Shown here one piece after another: positions 17,194 through 25,744 of a DNA stretch of 56,292 bases. The position numbers and the translations under genes are program-made. The number at the start of each line of letters is the position of its first letter. The first letter of the stretch is position 1. Origin of the DNA: Olsenella sp. SW781 (lineage in GTDB: Bacteria; Actinomycetota; Coriobacteriia; Coriobacteriales; Atopobiaceae). Under the pieces are notes generated by a model. It saw nothing but the letters and a program-made list of their open reading frames with translations. It was not told the DNA's origin and searched no databases. The stretch covers positions 1 to 56,292 of the forward strand of contig NZ_SJOU01000016.1 of assembly GCF_012027725.1 (NCBI RefSeq), given 5' to 3'.

Positions 17194-18225
17194 TCACTCC
17201 AGCCCATATGCCTCGATCGGCACGAGCTCGCTCGTCGGCCCCGTGGGAATGTCGATGAGCGGCTTGTGGTCGCGGGGCACGCCGAAGGTCTCCAACAGCC
17301 GGTTGAAGTAGGCGATGTCGGCCGCCTCCTCGGGCGAGAATCGTACGATGCGCGGGCGGTCGATGGTGATGCGCGACTCCCGACGCCGTTCCCGGCGCAT
17401 TGCGACAGCGGGGGAGCCGCCGCTCATGAGCGGGTTCGCGTACTTCTCCCCGCCGTCAATCTCGCCGATGATGATTGTTCCGTCCGGGAGTGTCCAGCAG
17501 TAGTCGACGTAGTACGTCCTGCCTGGATTCATGGGGTCGTCGAAGGGGACCTGCAGGTCGGGCCTAGCGAACCCAAGCTCGAACATCGTTGCCCGCGCGA
17601 TGGACTCCATCCCGTTCTCGGGCCGTGGGTCGGAGAACCGTGCCGTTCGGAGCGCCTGCCCGGCGCCATCGTACCCTCCGCGCATGTCCTGCACGTAGGC
17701 GCAGAGGGCATCGCCCGTGGTTAGCCCGAGGTGCAGTGCCGAATCGGCGATTGCCAGGCCTTCGCGAAACCCTAGGCGGCGCATGCAGTCGAACACGGTT
17801 CTCAGAAGCGGCGTCACCTGCGCCCCGAACGAGGCGACGGGGGTCTCTCCGCGTACGTATCGTCGCACGATGCCGCTCGTCTGCGTCCTTCTCCCTCCCG
17901 AGGTGCCCACGACCTCGATCTCTCTCTGAACTCCCCATGAGACCGAGAGGCCGTGCAGGACGGCGGCGGTCGTCCCGCAGAACACCCAGTCAGGGTGCAG
18001 CTCCTGGAGACCGTGAGCGATGAAGATCGTTCGCATGGTCGGGCTGAGGCTGGACCACAGGTCGGCGCGGGCGTAGAGGCGAGGGAGGGGAGAGACGAGC
18101 TCCCCGTTCTGCACGCGCCGCTCAAGCAGCCGGTGCAGATGCCCGGGATACGACTCGAGGCACGCCCAGCGGCGCTCCGCCTCCCGGAGGAAGACGTCGA
18201 CCTCTCGGTCTCCCTTTTTGCTCAT
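17194..18225 (-). CDS. AbiEi-like protein with C-terminal nuclease-like domain
   Basis: This 343-residue protein has an N-terminal half ('RRVQNGELVSPLPRLYARAD ... FCGTTAAVLHGL') that resembles AbiEi-type antitoxin/regulator proteins with a winged-helix start. The C-terminal third has 'YYVDYCW ... IIGEIDGGEKY ... RR', a D ... ExD-x-x-K arrangement like PD-(D/E)xK or DUF559 nuclease folds. The ATG at 18225 has GGGAGG upstream. No partner AbiEii toxin is next to it. A defence role is possible but inferred. Confidence 0.6.
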   Translation of the reverse strand: MSKKGDREVDVFLREAERRWACLESYPGHLHRLLERRVQNGELVSPLPRLYARADLWSSLSPTMRTIFIAHGLQELHPDWVFCGTTAAVLHGLSVSWGVQREIEVVGTSGGRRTQTSGIVRRYVRGETPVASFGAQVTPLLRTVFDCMRRLGFREGLAIADSALHLGLTTGDALCAYVQDMRGGYDGAGQALRTARFSDPRPENGMESIARATMFELGFARPDLQVPFDDPMNPGRTYYVDYCWTLPDGTIIIGEIDGGEKYANPLMSGGSPAVAMRRERRRESRITIDRPRIVRFSPEEAADIAYFNRLLETFGVPRDHKPLIDIPTGPTSELVPIEAYGLE

Positions 18226-18283
18226 ATTACCTCCCACGTCTAAGGACATTATCTTACACATTACTGAAGATATCCTATATATA

Positions 18284-18333
18284 AAAACTGGCCGCGGATT
18301 TCTGGCACTTTCACGCCCATTTTCGGACCAAAA
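18284..18333. repeat. family A palindrome, left half, split by IS
   Basis: AAAACTGGCCGCGG followed by ATTTCTGGCACTTTCACGCC matches the left half of copy 2. It stops at CGGACCAAAA, where the insertion sequence begins. Confidence 0.85.
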
Positions 18334-19787
18334 GGGACCCCGGACGTTTTTCCGGACTCGGCCTCGGCTAGGCCGCGTATCCTAGCTCCTCGCGGCTCTG
18401 CCTGATCGTTCTCCATCCTAGCGACTTCTTGAGCTTGCCGCCTCGATACCACTCGATGTACTCGTCGAGCGCCGCGGAGAACTGCTCAAAGGTGACCCCG
18501 GACCAGTCGCGGCCGTCGAAGAAGTCGCACTTGAGGGTCCCGAAGAACCCCTCCGCGCGGGCGTTGTCCGGGCTCCGCGCCTTTCGCGACATCGACCGGG
18601 TGACGTGGCCCGCCTCGCACGCCCCCGCCCAGTCGTCGGTCATGTAGACCGAGCCCCCGTCGGTGTGGAGCACGAGCGGCCTCCCCGCGGTCGGGCGCAC
18701 CTCGCCGACCAGGTCGGAGAGCATGCCGAGCATCAGGGCCTTGTCCGGGTGCCGGGAGACGGACCAGCACACCGGCCACCCGTCGTAGCAGTCGATCGCC
18801 GGCGAGAGGTACGCCTTGAAGCCGTCGAGGCGGAACTCCGTGACGTCGGTGACGACGAGGAGCCCCGGCTCGGGCGCGTGGAAGTCGTGGGTGCCGTCCC
18901 CGGAGAGCGGCAGGTTGGCGGGCCGCGCCGCGAGCTCGCCGGCGTAGCTCGAGTACCGCGCCCTCCGCTCGACCTGGGCCGCCTTGCGCGAGACGAGGCC
19001 CTCCTCGGCCATGATCGCGCGCACGACCTTCTCCGAGGCGACGACGGGCGTGGTCGCGTCCCCGGGCGCGAGGTCGCGCCAGGAGACCGGCTCGCCCTCC
19101 TCGGAGCGCAGGTCGGCGGTCACGGACTCGGCCCCGTACGCGCCGCCGCTCGCCTCGAAGGACGCGCGCACCCGCTCGCGCAGGGCCGCCTTCGGGTCGG
19201 GCCTAGACGCCCTCGCGGCCTGGTCGAGGTAGGTGCTCTTGGGTATCGAGAGCGTCTCGGTCACGTCCCTGAGCCTGACGAGCGGGCTCCTCTCCCGCGC
19301 CAGCTCCCCGGCCCGCCACTTCTCCATGCTGGTCAAAGAGGCAGGGCCTGGTGCTTTTAGGACGTCCAACACCGCCAGCGCCTCGGCGAGCTTGACCTCC
19401 GCCATCCTCGCGCGCTCGGCCGGGTCCTCCGGCAGGTCGGCGCCCCAGTCGCGCCAGTCCGTCTGCTCAGGATCGGCCGCCACGCCGGCCCCCTCCCGCT
19501 CGCGGCGGGGGCGCCGCGCGGCGTACCTCGGGCTGCCCTCGCCGTGCGCGCAGTGCATGCGCGCCGCGCGGGCGGGCATCTCGGTCGCGGCGAGCTCCCC
19601 GGCCTCCTCCATCCTGAGCCAACGATACAGGTTGTCGCGGGTCGGGAACAGGGGCAGGCGCCGGCAGGCCTCCGGGACGCTCATGCCGCTGCGGTGGAAC
19701 TCCCAGAGTATCCCCTCGCGCTCCTCCTTGGTGTACATCGGACTCCTCCCTGGACCAAGATTGGTCCGAGATTTTGTCCGGGGTCCC
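18334..19787 (-). mobile_element. IS3-family insertion sequence, complete
   Basis: The 1454-bp element has perfect 12-bp terminal inverted repeats (GGGACCCCGGAC) and a 4-bp target duplication, AAAA (18330-18333 and 19788-19791). Removing the element and one AAAA restores a family A palindrome closely matching copy 2. One transposase gene fills it. Clean ends and an intact gene suggest a recent insertion. Confidence 0.92.
18368..19738 (-). CDS. IS3-family transposase, single reading frame
   Basis: This 456-residue protein has an N-terminal helix-turn-helix ('EEREGILWEFHRSGMSVPEACRRL') and a C-terminal DDE integrase core with 'VVTDVTEF' (Asp), 'LHTDGGSVY' (Asp) and 'DNARAEGFFGTLK' (Glu). Most IS3 elements make OrfAB by a programmed frameshift; here both parts are in one uninterrupted frame. 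The ATG at 19738 has GGAGG upstream. Upstream in-frame codons belong to the flanking DNA and are not part of the gene. Confidence 0.92.
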   Translation of the reverse strand: MYTKEEREGILWEFHRSGMSVPEACRRLPLFPTRDNLYRWLRMEEAGELAATEMPARAARMHCAHGEGSPRYAARRPRREREGAGVAADPEQTDWRDWGADLPEDPAERARMAEVKLAEALAVLDVLKAPGPASLTSMEKWRAGELARERSPLVRLRDVTETLSIPKSTYLDQAARASRPDPKAALRERVRASFEASGGAYGAESVTADLRSEEGEPVSWRDLAPGDATTPVVASEKVVRAIMAEEGLVSRKAAQVERRARYSSYAGELAARPANLPLSGDGTHDFHAPEPGLLVVTDVTEFRLDGFKAYLSPAIDCYDGWPVCWSVSRHPDKALMLGMLSDLVGEVRPTAGRPLVLHTDGGSVYMTDDWAGACEAGHVTRSMSRKARSPDNARAEGFFGTLKCDFFDGRDWSGVTFEQFSAALDEYIEWYRGGKLKKSLGWRTIRQSREELGYAA

Positions 19788-19819
19788 AAAAGTGCCAAAA
19801 TCCCGCGGCCAGATTTGAT
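19788..19819. repeat. family A palindrome, right half, split by IS
   Basis: AAAAGTGCCAAAATCCCGCGG and CCAGATTTGAT match the right arm of copy 2, starting with the second copy of the AAAA target duplication. Confidence 0.85.
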
Positions 19820-19902
19820 GTGCGTCGGGCGATGACGGCGCAGCGCGCCGCGGGTCGTGTGAAAATGGGCGGACATGATGGCGACGGGCGAGAGGTGACC
19901 CG

Positions 19903-22131
19903 ATGGAGTTTGTTGCGACGTGCCCCAAGGGCTTCGAGCGGCTGCTGGCCGACGAGCTGATCGAGCTGGGGACCCCTCAGGTCCGCCCTCTGGCGGGCCA
20001 GGTGTCCTTTGGCGGCGAGCTCGTCGACGCGTATCGCGCCTGCCTGTGGTCGCGCCTTGCGTCGCGCGTGCTGCTCGTGCTCGCGCGCGTCGGGGCGCGT
20101 GACGCGGACGAGCTCTACGAGGGCGTGTCGTCCGTCGCATGGGAGGGCCATCTCGCGCCCGGGGCCACCTTCGCGGTGGATGCCCACGGGACCAACGCCG
20201 AGCTGAGAAACACCCAGTTCGTCGCCCTTCGCGCCAAGGACGCCATCGTCGACCGCGTGTTTGGGGCGACGGGCGCGCGCCCACTGACCGACACGGCCCG
20301 CCCGGACCTCACGGTCTCCGTCCGCCTGGGCGGGCAGCGGGCGACCATCTCCCTCGACCTTGCGGGCGAGCCGCTCTTCCGGCGTGGGTATGACTCTCGG
20401 ACCGACGCGCGCGTGGCGCCCCTCCGCCCGGACTATGCCGCGGCCCTGCTTGCCGCCGGGGGCTGGGGACGTCGTTCCCGCCGCGGGGAGGCGACGCTCG
20501 TCGCGCTCTGGCCGGGGCAGGGGAGCGTGCTCGCGGAGGCGGCGCAGGTGGCGCTCGACCGCGCGCCGGGCCTGCTTCGTGCCCGGTGGGGCTTCATGGG
20601 GTGGGCGGGGCATGACGCCGCCGCCTGGCAGGGCCTGCTCTCCGAGGCGGACGCCCGCGCGGAGCGGGGCGAGAAGAACGCGTGCTCGCTTCTGGCCTGC
20701 GATTCTCGCCCGGGCGCGGCGACGGCGTGCCGCCAGGCCCTCCGCGTCGCTGGTCTTCCCGTCGAGCCCACGTTCTGCTCGCCCTCCGAGGCGGCCTCGG
20801 GCGCGGGGGAGGCGCTCGTCGTCTGCGACCTCTCGTGGGTCGCGGACACGGCCCTTGCGACGGAGGCCTCGGCCCTCGCCGACCTCTCCGCGTTCGCGGG
20901 GCTTCCCGTCGTCACGCTCTCGCGCGGCGCCTCGGTCGACGCGGCGCTGCGCCGCGAGCCCGCGGCGGTGACGGAGGTGATCGTCGGGCGCGACCCGGCG
21001 AGCATCCGCGCCTTCGACGCCGCGGCCGAGGTCTCGGGCCCAGCCGAGGTGGAGCTTCCCGGCGGGGACCGCGTGCCCGTGCTCGTGCCCGCGTCGGAGC
21101 AGTTCGCGCGCCGCCTCGCGAAGGTCGCCCGGCTCCGGGCCCGGTGGGCACGGCGCGAGGACGTGACGTGCTACCGCGTCTACGATGCCGACCTGCCCGA
21201 CTACGCCGTGGCGATCGAGCTCTACGAGGGCTCCGAGACGCCGGGGCGCTGGCTCCAGGTCTCGGAGTACGCGGCGCCGCGCGGCGTGGATCCCGAGCTC
21301 GCGCATCGCCGCCTGCTCGACGTCCTCGCGATCGCGCCCCGCGCGCTCGGCGTGGCGCCGGAGGACGTGAGCGTCCGCGTGCGGACCCGCGCCCGCGGGG
21401 GGTCGCAGTATGCCGACGAGTCGCGCCCGTCCGGTCGCGGGCCTCGGCGGGACCGTTCTTCTCGTTGGGCGGGGCGCGTGGAGCTGCCGGCGGGCTCGCA
21501 CCTCGTGGACGAGGGCGGGCTCACCTTCGAGGTCAACTTCGACGCCCGTCACGACTGCGGCATCTTCCTGGACCACCGCGAGACGCGCTCGCGCATCCGC
21601 GAGATGATGAAGGAGACCAAGGGCTCCAAGCGCTTCCTCAACCTCTTCGCCTACACGGGCACCGCGACCTGCTACGCGGCTGACGGCGGCGCCAAGCACA
21701 CCACGACCGTGGACCTCTCGCGCCCCTCCCTTGACTGGGCGCGGCGCAACATGGCCCGCAACGGCTTCGAGGGACGAGAGCACGAGTTCGTGCAGGCGGA
21801 CGTGCTCGCATGGGTGACGGAGCAGCGCCACACCAAGAACCGCTGGGACCTGATCTTCTGCGACGTGCCCACGTTCTCCAACTCGGCGCGCATGCGGCGC
21901 GCGTCCTTCGACGTGCAGCGCGACCACGCGGAGCTCATCATCGGCGTGTCGCGCCTGCTCGTCCGCGGTGGCCGGGCGATCTTCTCGTGCAACCTGCGCA
22001 ACTTCAGGCCGGACGCGGAGAAGCTCGAGCGCGCCGGCGTGAGGCTCACGGACATCACCGCGCAGACCATCCCCGAGGACTTCTCGCGCAACCGGAAGAT
22101 CCATCACGCCTATCTCGTGGAGCGTGCGTAG
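19903..22131 (+). CDS. rlmKL: RlmKL-type bifunctional 23S rRNA methyltransferase
   Basis: This 742-residue protein has the order THUMP, RlmL-like, RlmK-like. It starts 'EFVATCPKGFERLLADEL', typical of the family. The C-terminal RlmK half (m7G2069 by E. coli numbering) has 'NLFAYTGTATCYAADGGA' and 'CDVPTFSNSARM', close to the usual CDPPTFSNS. In the RlmL half (m2G2445), the usual 'CGSGT' SAM motif reads 'WPGQGS' and the 'NPPYG' motif is replaced by 'DLSWV', so this site looks dead. It starts 83 bases beyond the IS-split repeat. Confidence 0.88.
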   Translation: MEFVATCPKGFERLLADELIELGTPQVRPLAGQVSFGGELVDAYRACLWSRLASRVLLVLARVGARDADELYEGVSSVAWEGHLAPGATFAVDAHGTNAELRNTQFVALRAKDAIVDRVFGATGARPLTDTARPDLTVSVRLGGQRATISLDLAGEPLFRRGYDSRTDARVAPLRPDYAAALLAAGGWGRRSRRGEATLVALWPGQGSVLAEAAQVALDRAPGLLRARWGFMGWAGHDAAAWQGLLSEADARAERGEKNACSLLACDSRPGAATACRQALRVAGLPVEPTFCSPSEAASGAGEALVVCDLSWVADTALATEASALADLSAFAGLPVVTLSRGASVDAALRREPAAVTEVIVGRDPASIRAFDAAAEVSGPAEVELPGGDRVPVLVPASEQFARRLAKVARLRARWARREDVTCYRVYDADLPDYAVAIELYEGSETPGRWLQVSEYAAPRGVDPELAHRRLLDVLAIAPRALGVAPEDVSVRVRTRARGGSQYADESRPSGRGPRRDRSSRWAGRVELPAGSHLVDEGGLTFEVNFDARHDCGIFLDHRETRSRIREMMKETKGSKRFLNLFAYTGTATCYAADGGAKHTTTVDLSRPSLDWARRNMARNGFEGREHEFVQADVLAWVTEQRHTKNRWDLIFCDVPTFSNSARMRRASFDVQRDHAELIIGVSRLLVRGGRAIFSCNLRNFRPDAEKLERAGVRLTDITAQTIPEDFSRNRKIHHAYLVERA

Positions 22132-22467
22132 GAGGCGGAGACGCCGGACCCTGGGGCGGGGCCGCCGGGCAGCATCAAATCTGGCCGCGGCATTTTGGCA
22201 CTTTCGACCCCCTGGAAGGCCCTGAAACAGCCAAAAACGCGCGGAGAGATTTGATATGCCGCCCGCGCGTGAAAGGGAGTCTTTCTGGCGAGAAGAGCCG
22301 GCGCCTCGCCGTCCCGTCCATCACCCCGACGGCTCCGTCCGCCGCCCGTCGGCGCCCGCCCGCGTAGAGCCTCCGCATCGCACCCGCGCGCGCGAGTAGA
22401 ATCTACCTACACGTGTGGGTAAGGCGCGGGTCCTCCCGCGCCCCGATCGAAATTGGGGGAACACGCT
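22132..22467. other. 336-base gene-free gap before the phosphomutase gene
   Basis: It holds family A copy 4, a GCGAGAAGA word at 22287 and a possible -10 box TAGAAT at 22397-22402 for the downstream gene. No matching -35 is clear, and I see no coding sequence. Confidence 0.5.
22174..22254. repeat. dispersed palindrome, family A, copy 4 (diverged)
   Basis: The left arm ATCAAATCTGGCCGCGG is intact. The right arm (GCGCGGAGAGATTTGAT) carries several changes, so this copy is decaying. Confidence 0.8.
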
Positions 22468-24189
22468 ATGGACGCTAGCATCGAGGCCACGGTCAAGGCC
22501 TGGCAGGACAACGTCACCGATCCCGACCTCGCGGCCGAGCTCGCCGAGCTCGTCAAGGACGGCAACGAGGACAAGCTCTTCGACGCCTTCTATCGCGAGC
22601 TCGCCTTCGGCACGGCGGGCCTGCGCGGCACGCTCGGCGTCGGCACCAACCGCATGAACGTCTACGTGGTCGCGCAGGCCACCCAGGGCGTCGCCGACTA
22701 CCTGAACGCCCACTACGAGAACCCCACGCTCGCCCTCGCGCGTGACTCGCGCAACAAGGGCGAGGACTTCCAGAAGGTCGCCGCCGGCGTCCTTGCCGCC
22801 AACGGCATCCACGTCTACGTGTACCCGCGCATCGAGCCCGTCCCCACGCTGTCCTTTGCGGTGCGCCACCTTGGCACCTCTGCGGGCATCGTGCTCACGG
22901 CCTCCCACAACCCGGCGCCCTACAACGGCTACAAGGTCTACAACGACAACGGCGGCCAGATCACCGACGAGGCCGCGGCGGAGATCTCGGCCAACATCGC
23001 CAAGGCCGACCCGTTCAACGTCAAGATCATGGACTTCGACGAGGGCCTCGAGAAGGGCCTGATCGAGTGGACGCCCGAGGAGGTCCTCGACGCCTTCATC
23101 GAGAACATCAAGAAGGTCTCCGTGCCCGGCTTCAAGGCCTCTGATGACTACTCCGTGGTCTACACCCCGCTCAACGGCACCGGCATGGAGCTCGTGACCC
23201 GCATCCTCAAGGAGATCGGCGTCGAGAAGGTCTCCGTGGTGCCCGAGCAGTCCCAGCCGGACGGCAACTTCCCCACGTGCACCTACCCCAACCCGGAGTT
23301 CCGCGAGGCCCTCGAGCTCGCCCTCAAGCTCGCCGAGGAGGTCAAGCCCAACCTCGTCGTGGCCACCGACCCCGATGCCGACCGCATGGGCACCGCCATC
23401 CCGCACGACGGCGACTACGTCCTGCTCTCGGGCAACGAGATGGGCGTCCTGCTCATGGACTGGCTCGCCACGATGGCCGCCGAGCGCGGCGAGGACGTGT
23501 CGGCCAAGGTCGCCGTCTCCACGATCGTCTCCTCCTCGATGCCCGACGCCCTCGCGCGCGACTGGGGCTTTGAGATGAGGCGCGTCCTCACCGGCTTCAA
23601 GTACATTGGCGACCAGATCGACCAGCTCAAGGACGAGGGCGAGGAGGACCGCTTCCTCATGGGCTTCGAGGAGTCCTACGGCTACCTCGTGGGTACGCAC
23701 GCCCGCGACAAGGACGCCATCGTCGCCACGATGCTCTGCGTCGAGATGGCCTCCTACTACGCCGAGAAGGGCATGGACCTCTACGAGGCCATGGACGCCC
23801 TCTACCAGAAGTACGGCTACTACCTCAACGGCACCGTCAACGCGTCCTTCCCGGGCGCGGCGGGCGCCGACAAGATGGCCGCCATCATGACCGGGCTGCG
23901 CGAGAACCCGCCCGCGGAGATCGCCGGCTACAAGGTCACCGGCATGACCGACTACGCCACAGGTCCCGAGATGCCGCGCGTCTCCGGCCTCCAGAAGGAG
24001 GCCGCGCAGGTGCTGCCGCCGGCCAACGTCATCGAGTTCCGCCTCGAGGACGACAACAAGGTCATCTTCCGTCCGTCCGGCACCGAGCCCAAGGTCAAGG
24101 CGTACCTCTTCTCCAAGGGCGCCACGCGCGAGGAGTCCGAGGCCGTGCGCGCCAAGCTCGAGGCCGCGTCCAAGGAGATCCTGTCGTAG
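22468..24189 (+). CDS. phosphoglucomutase/phosphomannomutase family enzyme
   Basis: This 573-residue protein has all four alpha-D-phosphohexomutase sites: 'TASHNPAPYNGYK' (phosphoserine), 'DPDADRMG' (Mg2+ loop), 'GFEESYGY' (sugar binding) and 'RPSGTEPKVK' (phosphate binding). The length matches PgcA-type phosphoglucomutases that interconvert glucose 1- and 6-phosphate. ATG 22468 follows GGGGGA; an earlier in-frame start lacks a site. Codon use is highly regular, which suggests strong expression. Confidence 0.93.
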   Translation: MDASIEATVKAWQDNVTDPDLAAELAELVKDGNEDKLFDAFYRELAFGTAGLRGTLGVGTNRMNVYVVAQATQGVADYLNAHYENPTLALARDSRNKGEDFQKVAAGVLAANGIHVYVYPRIEPVPTLSFAVRHLGTSAGIVLTASHNPAPYNGYKVYNDNGGQITDEAAAEISANIAKADPFNVKIMDFDEGLEKGLIEWTPEEVLDAFIENIKKVSVPGFKASDDYSVVYTPLNGTGMELVTRILKEIGVEKVSVVPEQSQPDGNFPTCTYPNPEFREALELALKLAEEVKPNLVVATDPDADRMGTAIPHDGDYVLLSGNEMGVLLMDWLATMAAERGEDVSAKVAVSTIVSSSMPDALARDWGFEMRRVLTGFKYIGDQIDQLKDEGEEDRFLMGFEESYGYLVGTHARDKDAIVATMLCVEMASYYAEKGMDLYEAMDALYQKYGYYLNGTVNASFPGAAGADKMAAIMTGLRENPPAEIAGYKVTGMTDYATGPEMPRVSGLQKEAAQVLPPANVIEFRLEDDNKVIFRPSGTEPKVKAYLFSKGATREESEAVRAKLEAASKEILS

Positions 24190-24215
24190 GGTCGTAGGTC
24201 ACTCTTAGCCGAAGG

Positions 24216-24287
24216 GGAGGCCCCGCCGACTTCCAAGCAGGACTGCGCTTCGCGGAAGATCCTGCTTGGGAAGTCGGCGGGGCCTCC
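24216..24287. terminator. long GC-rich hairpin after phosphomutase
   Basis: GGAGGCCCCGCCGACTT and its complement pair around an inner part with AAGCAGG/CCTGCTT. The stem is about 25 bp with few interruptions. There is no U tract, so it may be a stabiliser or a further palindromic repeat rather than a terminator. Confidence 0.5.
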
Positions 24288-24334
24288 GGCTGTCGATTGG
24301 CTCCTCAACCGCCGGGAAAAAAGAGAAAGAGAAA

Positions 24335-24363
24335 GGGCGAGAAGAACGGGGTTCTTCTCGCCC
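24335..24363 (-). terminator. terminator built from an inverted pair of the GCGAGAAGAAC word
   Basis: GGGCGAGAAGAAC and GTTCTTCTCGCCC form a perfect 13-bp stem with a 3-base loop. On the minus strand it is followed by TTTCTCTTTCTCTTTTTT. It terminates the C39-like gene. Confidence 0.88.
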
Positions 24364-24386
24364 TTTGGCGTGATGTGGGGTGAGGG

Positions 24387-25547
24387 CTACTCGTCCGTGG
24401 TCGTGGTGGTGTCCTCGGCGGTGCCGTTCTCGGAGTTCTCTGCGTTGGCGTCCTCATCGGACTTGGGCAGGCTCAGCGCGTGGATGGTGTCAGTGCTGGC
24501 GGCGAGGGTCGCCGCGGCCCATGGGTGCGCGCTCACGTCAGGGGAGGTGGGGTCGTAGACGGTGATGGAGCCGTCCTCGTTCTCGGAGACGAGGAGGATC
24601 CAGTGGGCGGTGCTGGTGATGGACCCGGCCTTGGTCTCGAGGAGGACGTAGGTCCCGGCGTCGAGCGCCTGAGACAGGTTGTCGGCGTTCGACGTGTAGC
24701 TCTTGTAGGAGAGGCCGAGCCCCTCGGCGGAGCTCTCGAGGAAGCTCGCGGCCATCGCGGAGTCGCCCGTCGCGGCCTCGGCCTCACTTGCCTGCTGGGC
24801 GAGGTCGGCGGGGGACTTGTCGTTGTTTCCGGTGAGGCCCATGTAGGCCATTGAGAGGGCGGTGGGGCCGGAGCCCGTGATGGCGAGCGCGCGACCGGCG
24901 TAGTCGACGTTGCCCCAGCGGGCATCCCAGCACCAGAGCTGTGGCGCCTCGCCCTGGGTCACGGCGTCGCCATAGGGCTGGGCGGTCTTCTCGGCGTCGG
25001 GGTAGGCGGCCACGAAGTCGATGGCCTCGGGGACGCTGAGGGCGAGCTCGAGCAGGCCGGCGTCCGCGTAGCGGTCGGCAGAGGCGGCGATGGCGGCGAG
25101 CTTCTCGTTGCGGTTGAGCTCCGTCGCAAACTGCTGCGTGAGCTCCTCGGAGACGCCGGCGGCGACGCGCGAGTCAATCTGGTTGCCGCTCTGCGCGGGC
25201 TCTGACGAGCAGCCGCGGACGCAGCTGGACACACCCACGATCACCAGGACGAGAAGGACCACGGCAAGCGCGCCCAGGATGAGGAGCTGGCGGTCGATGC
25301 CGAAGATGCGGTTCCTTCCGCCCTGGAAGTTGATGCTACGGGACCTGAGCGGGTAGCCACCTCGGCCGCCCCGGCCACGATGCCCCCTCACGCCGCCGCC
25401 GCGCGAGCGGGTGCCGGTGGGGCCGTGATAGGTGGTCTGGCTCGGGACGCGTGCCCTGCTGTCCCCGGCCCCCGCATACTGGCGAGAGGAGCCGTTCATA
25501 GATGAGCCGCCCGAGCGGGGGCGGCGGTCGCGATCGGTGCGAGTCAT
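24387..25547 (-). CDS. membrane-anchored C39-like peptidase-fold protein
   Basis: This 386-residue protein has a basic, Gly/Arg-rich cytoplasmic tail (about residues 1-85), one transmembrane helix (about 88-108) and an extracellular C39_2-like domain (about 200-355). The family's nucleophile motif Gly-Cys-Gly-Pro-Thr reads Gly-Ser-Gly-Pro-Thr here. The His (in 'AHWILL') and the following 'DPTSPD' are present. The missing Cys suggests a binding pseudoenzyme. The tail ends in acidic and Thr-rich residues. ATG 25547 has GGAGGG upstream. It may act in the cell wall near PBP1A, its upstream neighbour. Confidence 0.65.
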   Translation of the reverse strand: MTRTDRDRRPRSGGSSMNGSSRQYAGAGDSRARVPSQTTYHGPTGTRSRGGGVRGHRGRGGRGGYPLRSRSINFQGGRNRIFGIDRQLLILGALAVVLLVLVIVGVSSCVRGCSSEPAQSGNQIDSRVAAGVSEELTQQFATELNRNEKLAAIAASADRYADAGLLELALSVPEAIDFVAAYPDAEKTAQPYGDAVTQGEAPQLWCWDARWGNVDYAGRALAITGSGPTALSMAYMGLTGNNDKSPADLAQQASEAEAATGDSAMAASFLESSAEGLGLSYKSYTSNADNLSQALDAGTYVLLETKAGSITSTAHWILLVSENEDGSITVYDPTSPDVSAHPWAAATLAASTDTIHALSLPKSDEDANAENSENGTAEDTTTTTDE

Positions 25548-25714
25548 TGTCCCTCCAGGGGATGTGCGCATGAGCGAGAGTAACCCTTATCGCATGATAG
25601 GCAGGCCCGGGGACCAATCTGTATGCCGGGAGACAACAATTCGGGGAGCGGTATGTGTTACGTGCGGTTTGGTCTGACCTCAAGTTTGAGTTGAGTCGGC
25701 GGGGACGAAAAAAA

Positions 25715-25738
25715 GGGGACCGGATGGCTCCGGTCCCC
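25715..25738 (-). terminator. terminator after PBP1A
   Basis: GGGGACCGG and CCGGTCCCC form a 9-bp stem with a 6-base loop. On the minus strand it is followed by seven T residues. It is a canonical intrinsic terminator. Confidence 0.92.
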
Positions 25739-25744
25739 TCGTGA

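Noticed and set aside
19739-20284. Upstream extension of the transposase frame beyond the IS end
   Set aside because: It crosses the terminal inverted repeat and runs antisense into rlmKL; the ATG at 19738 with GGAGG is the natural start.
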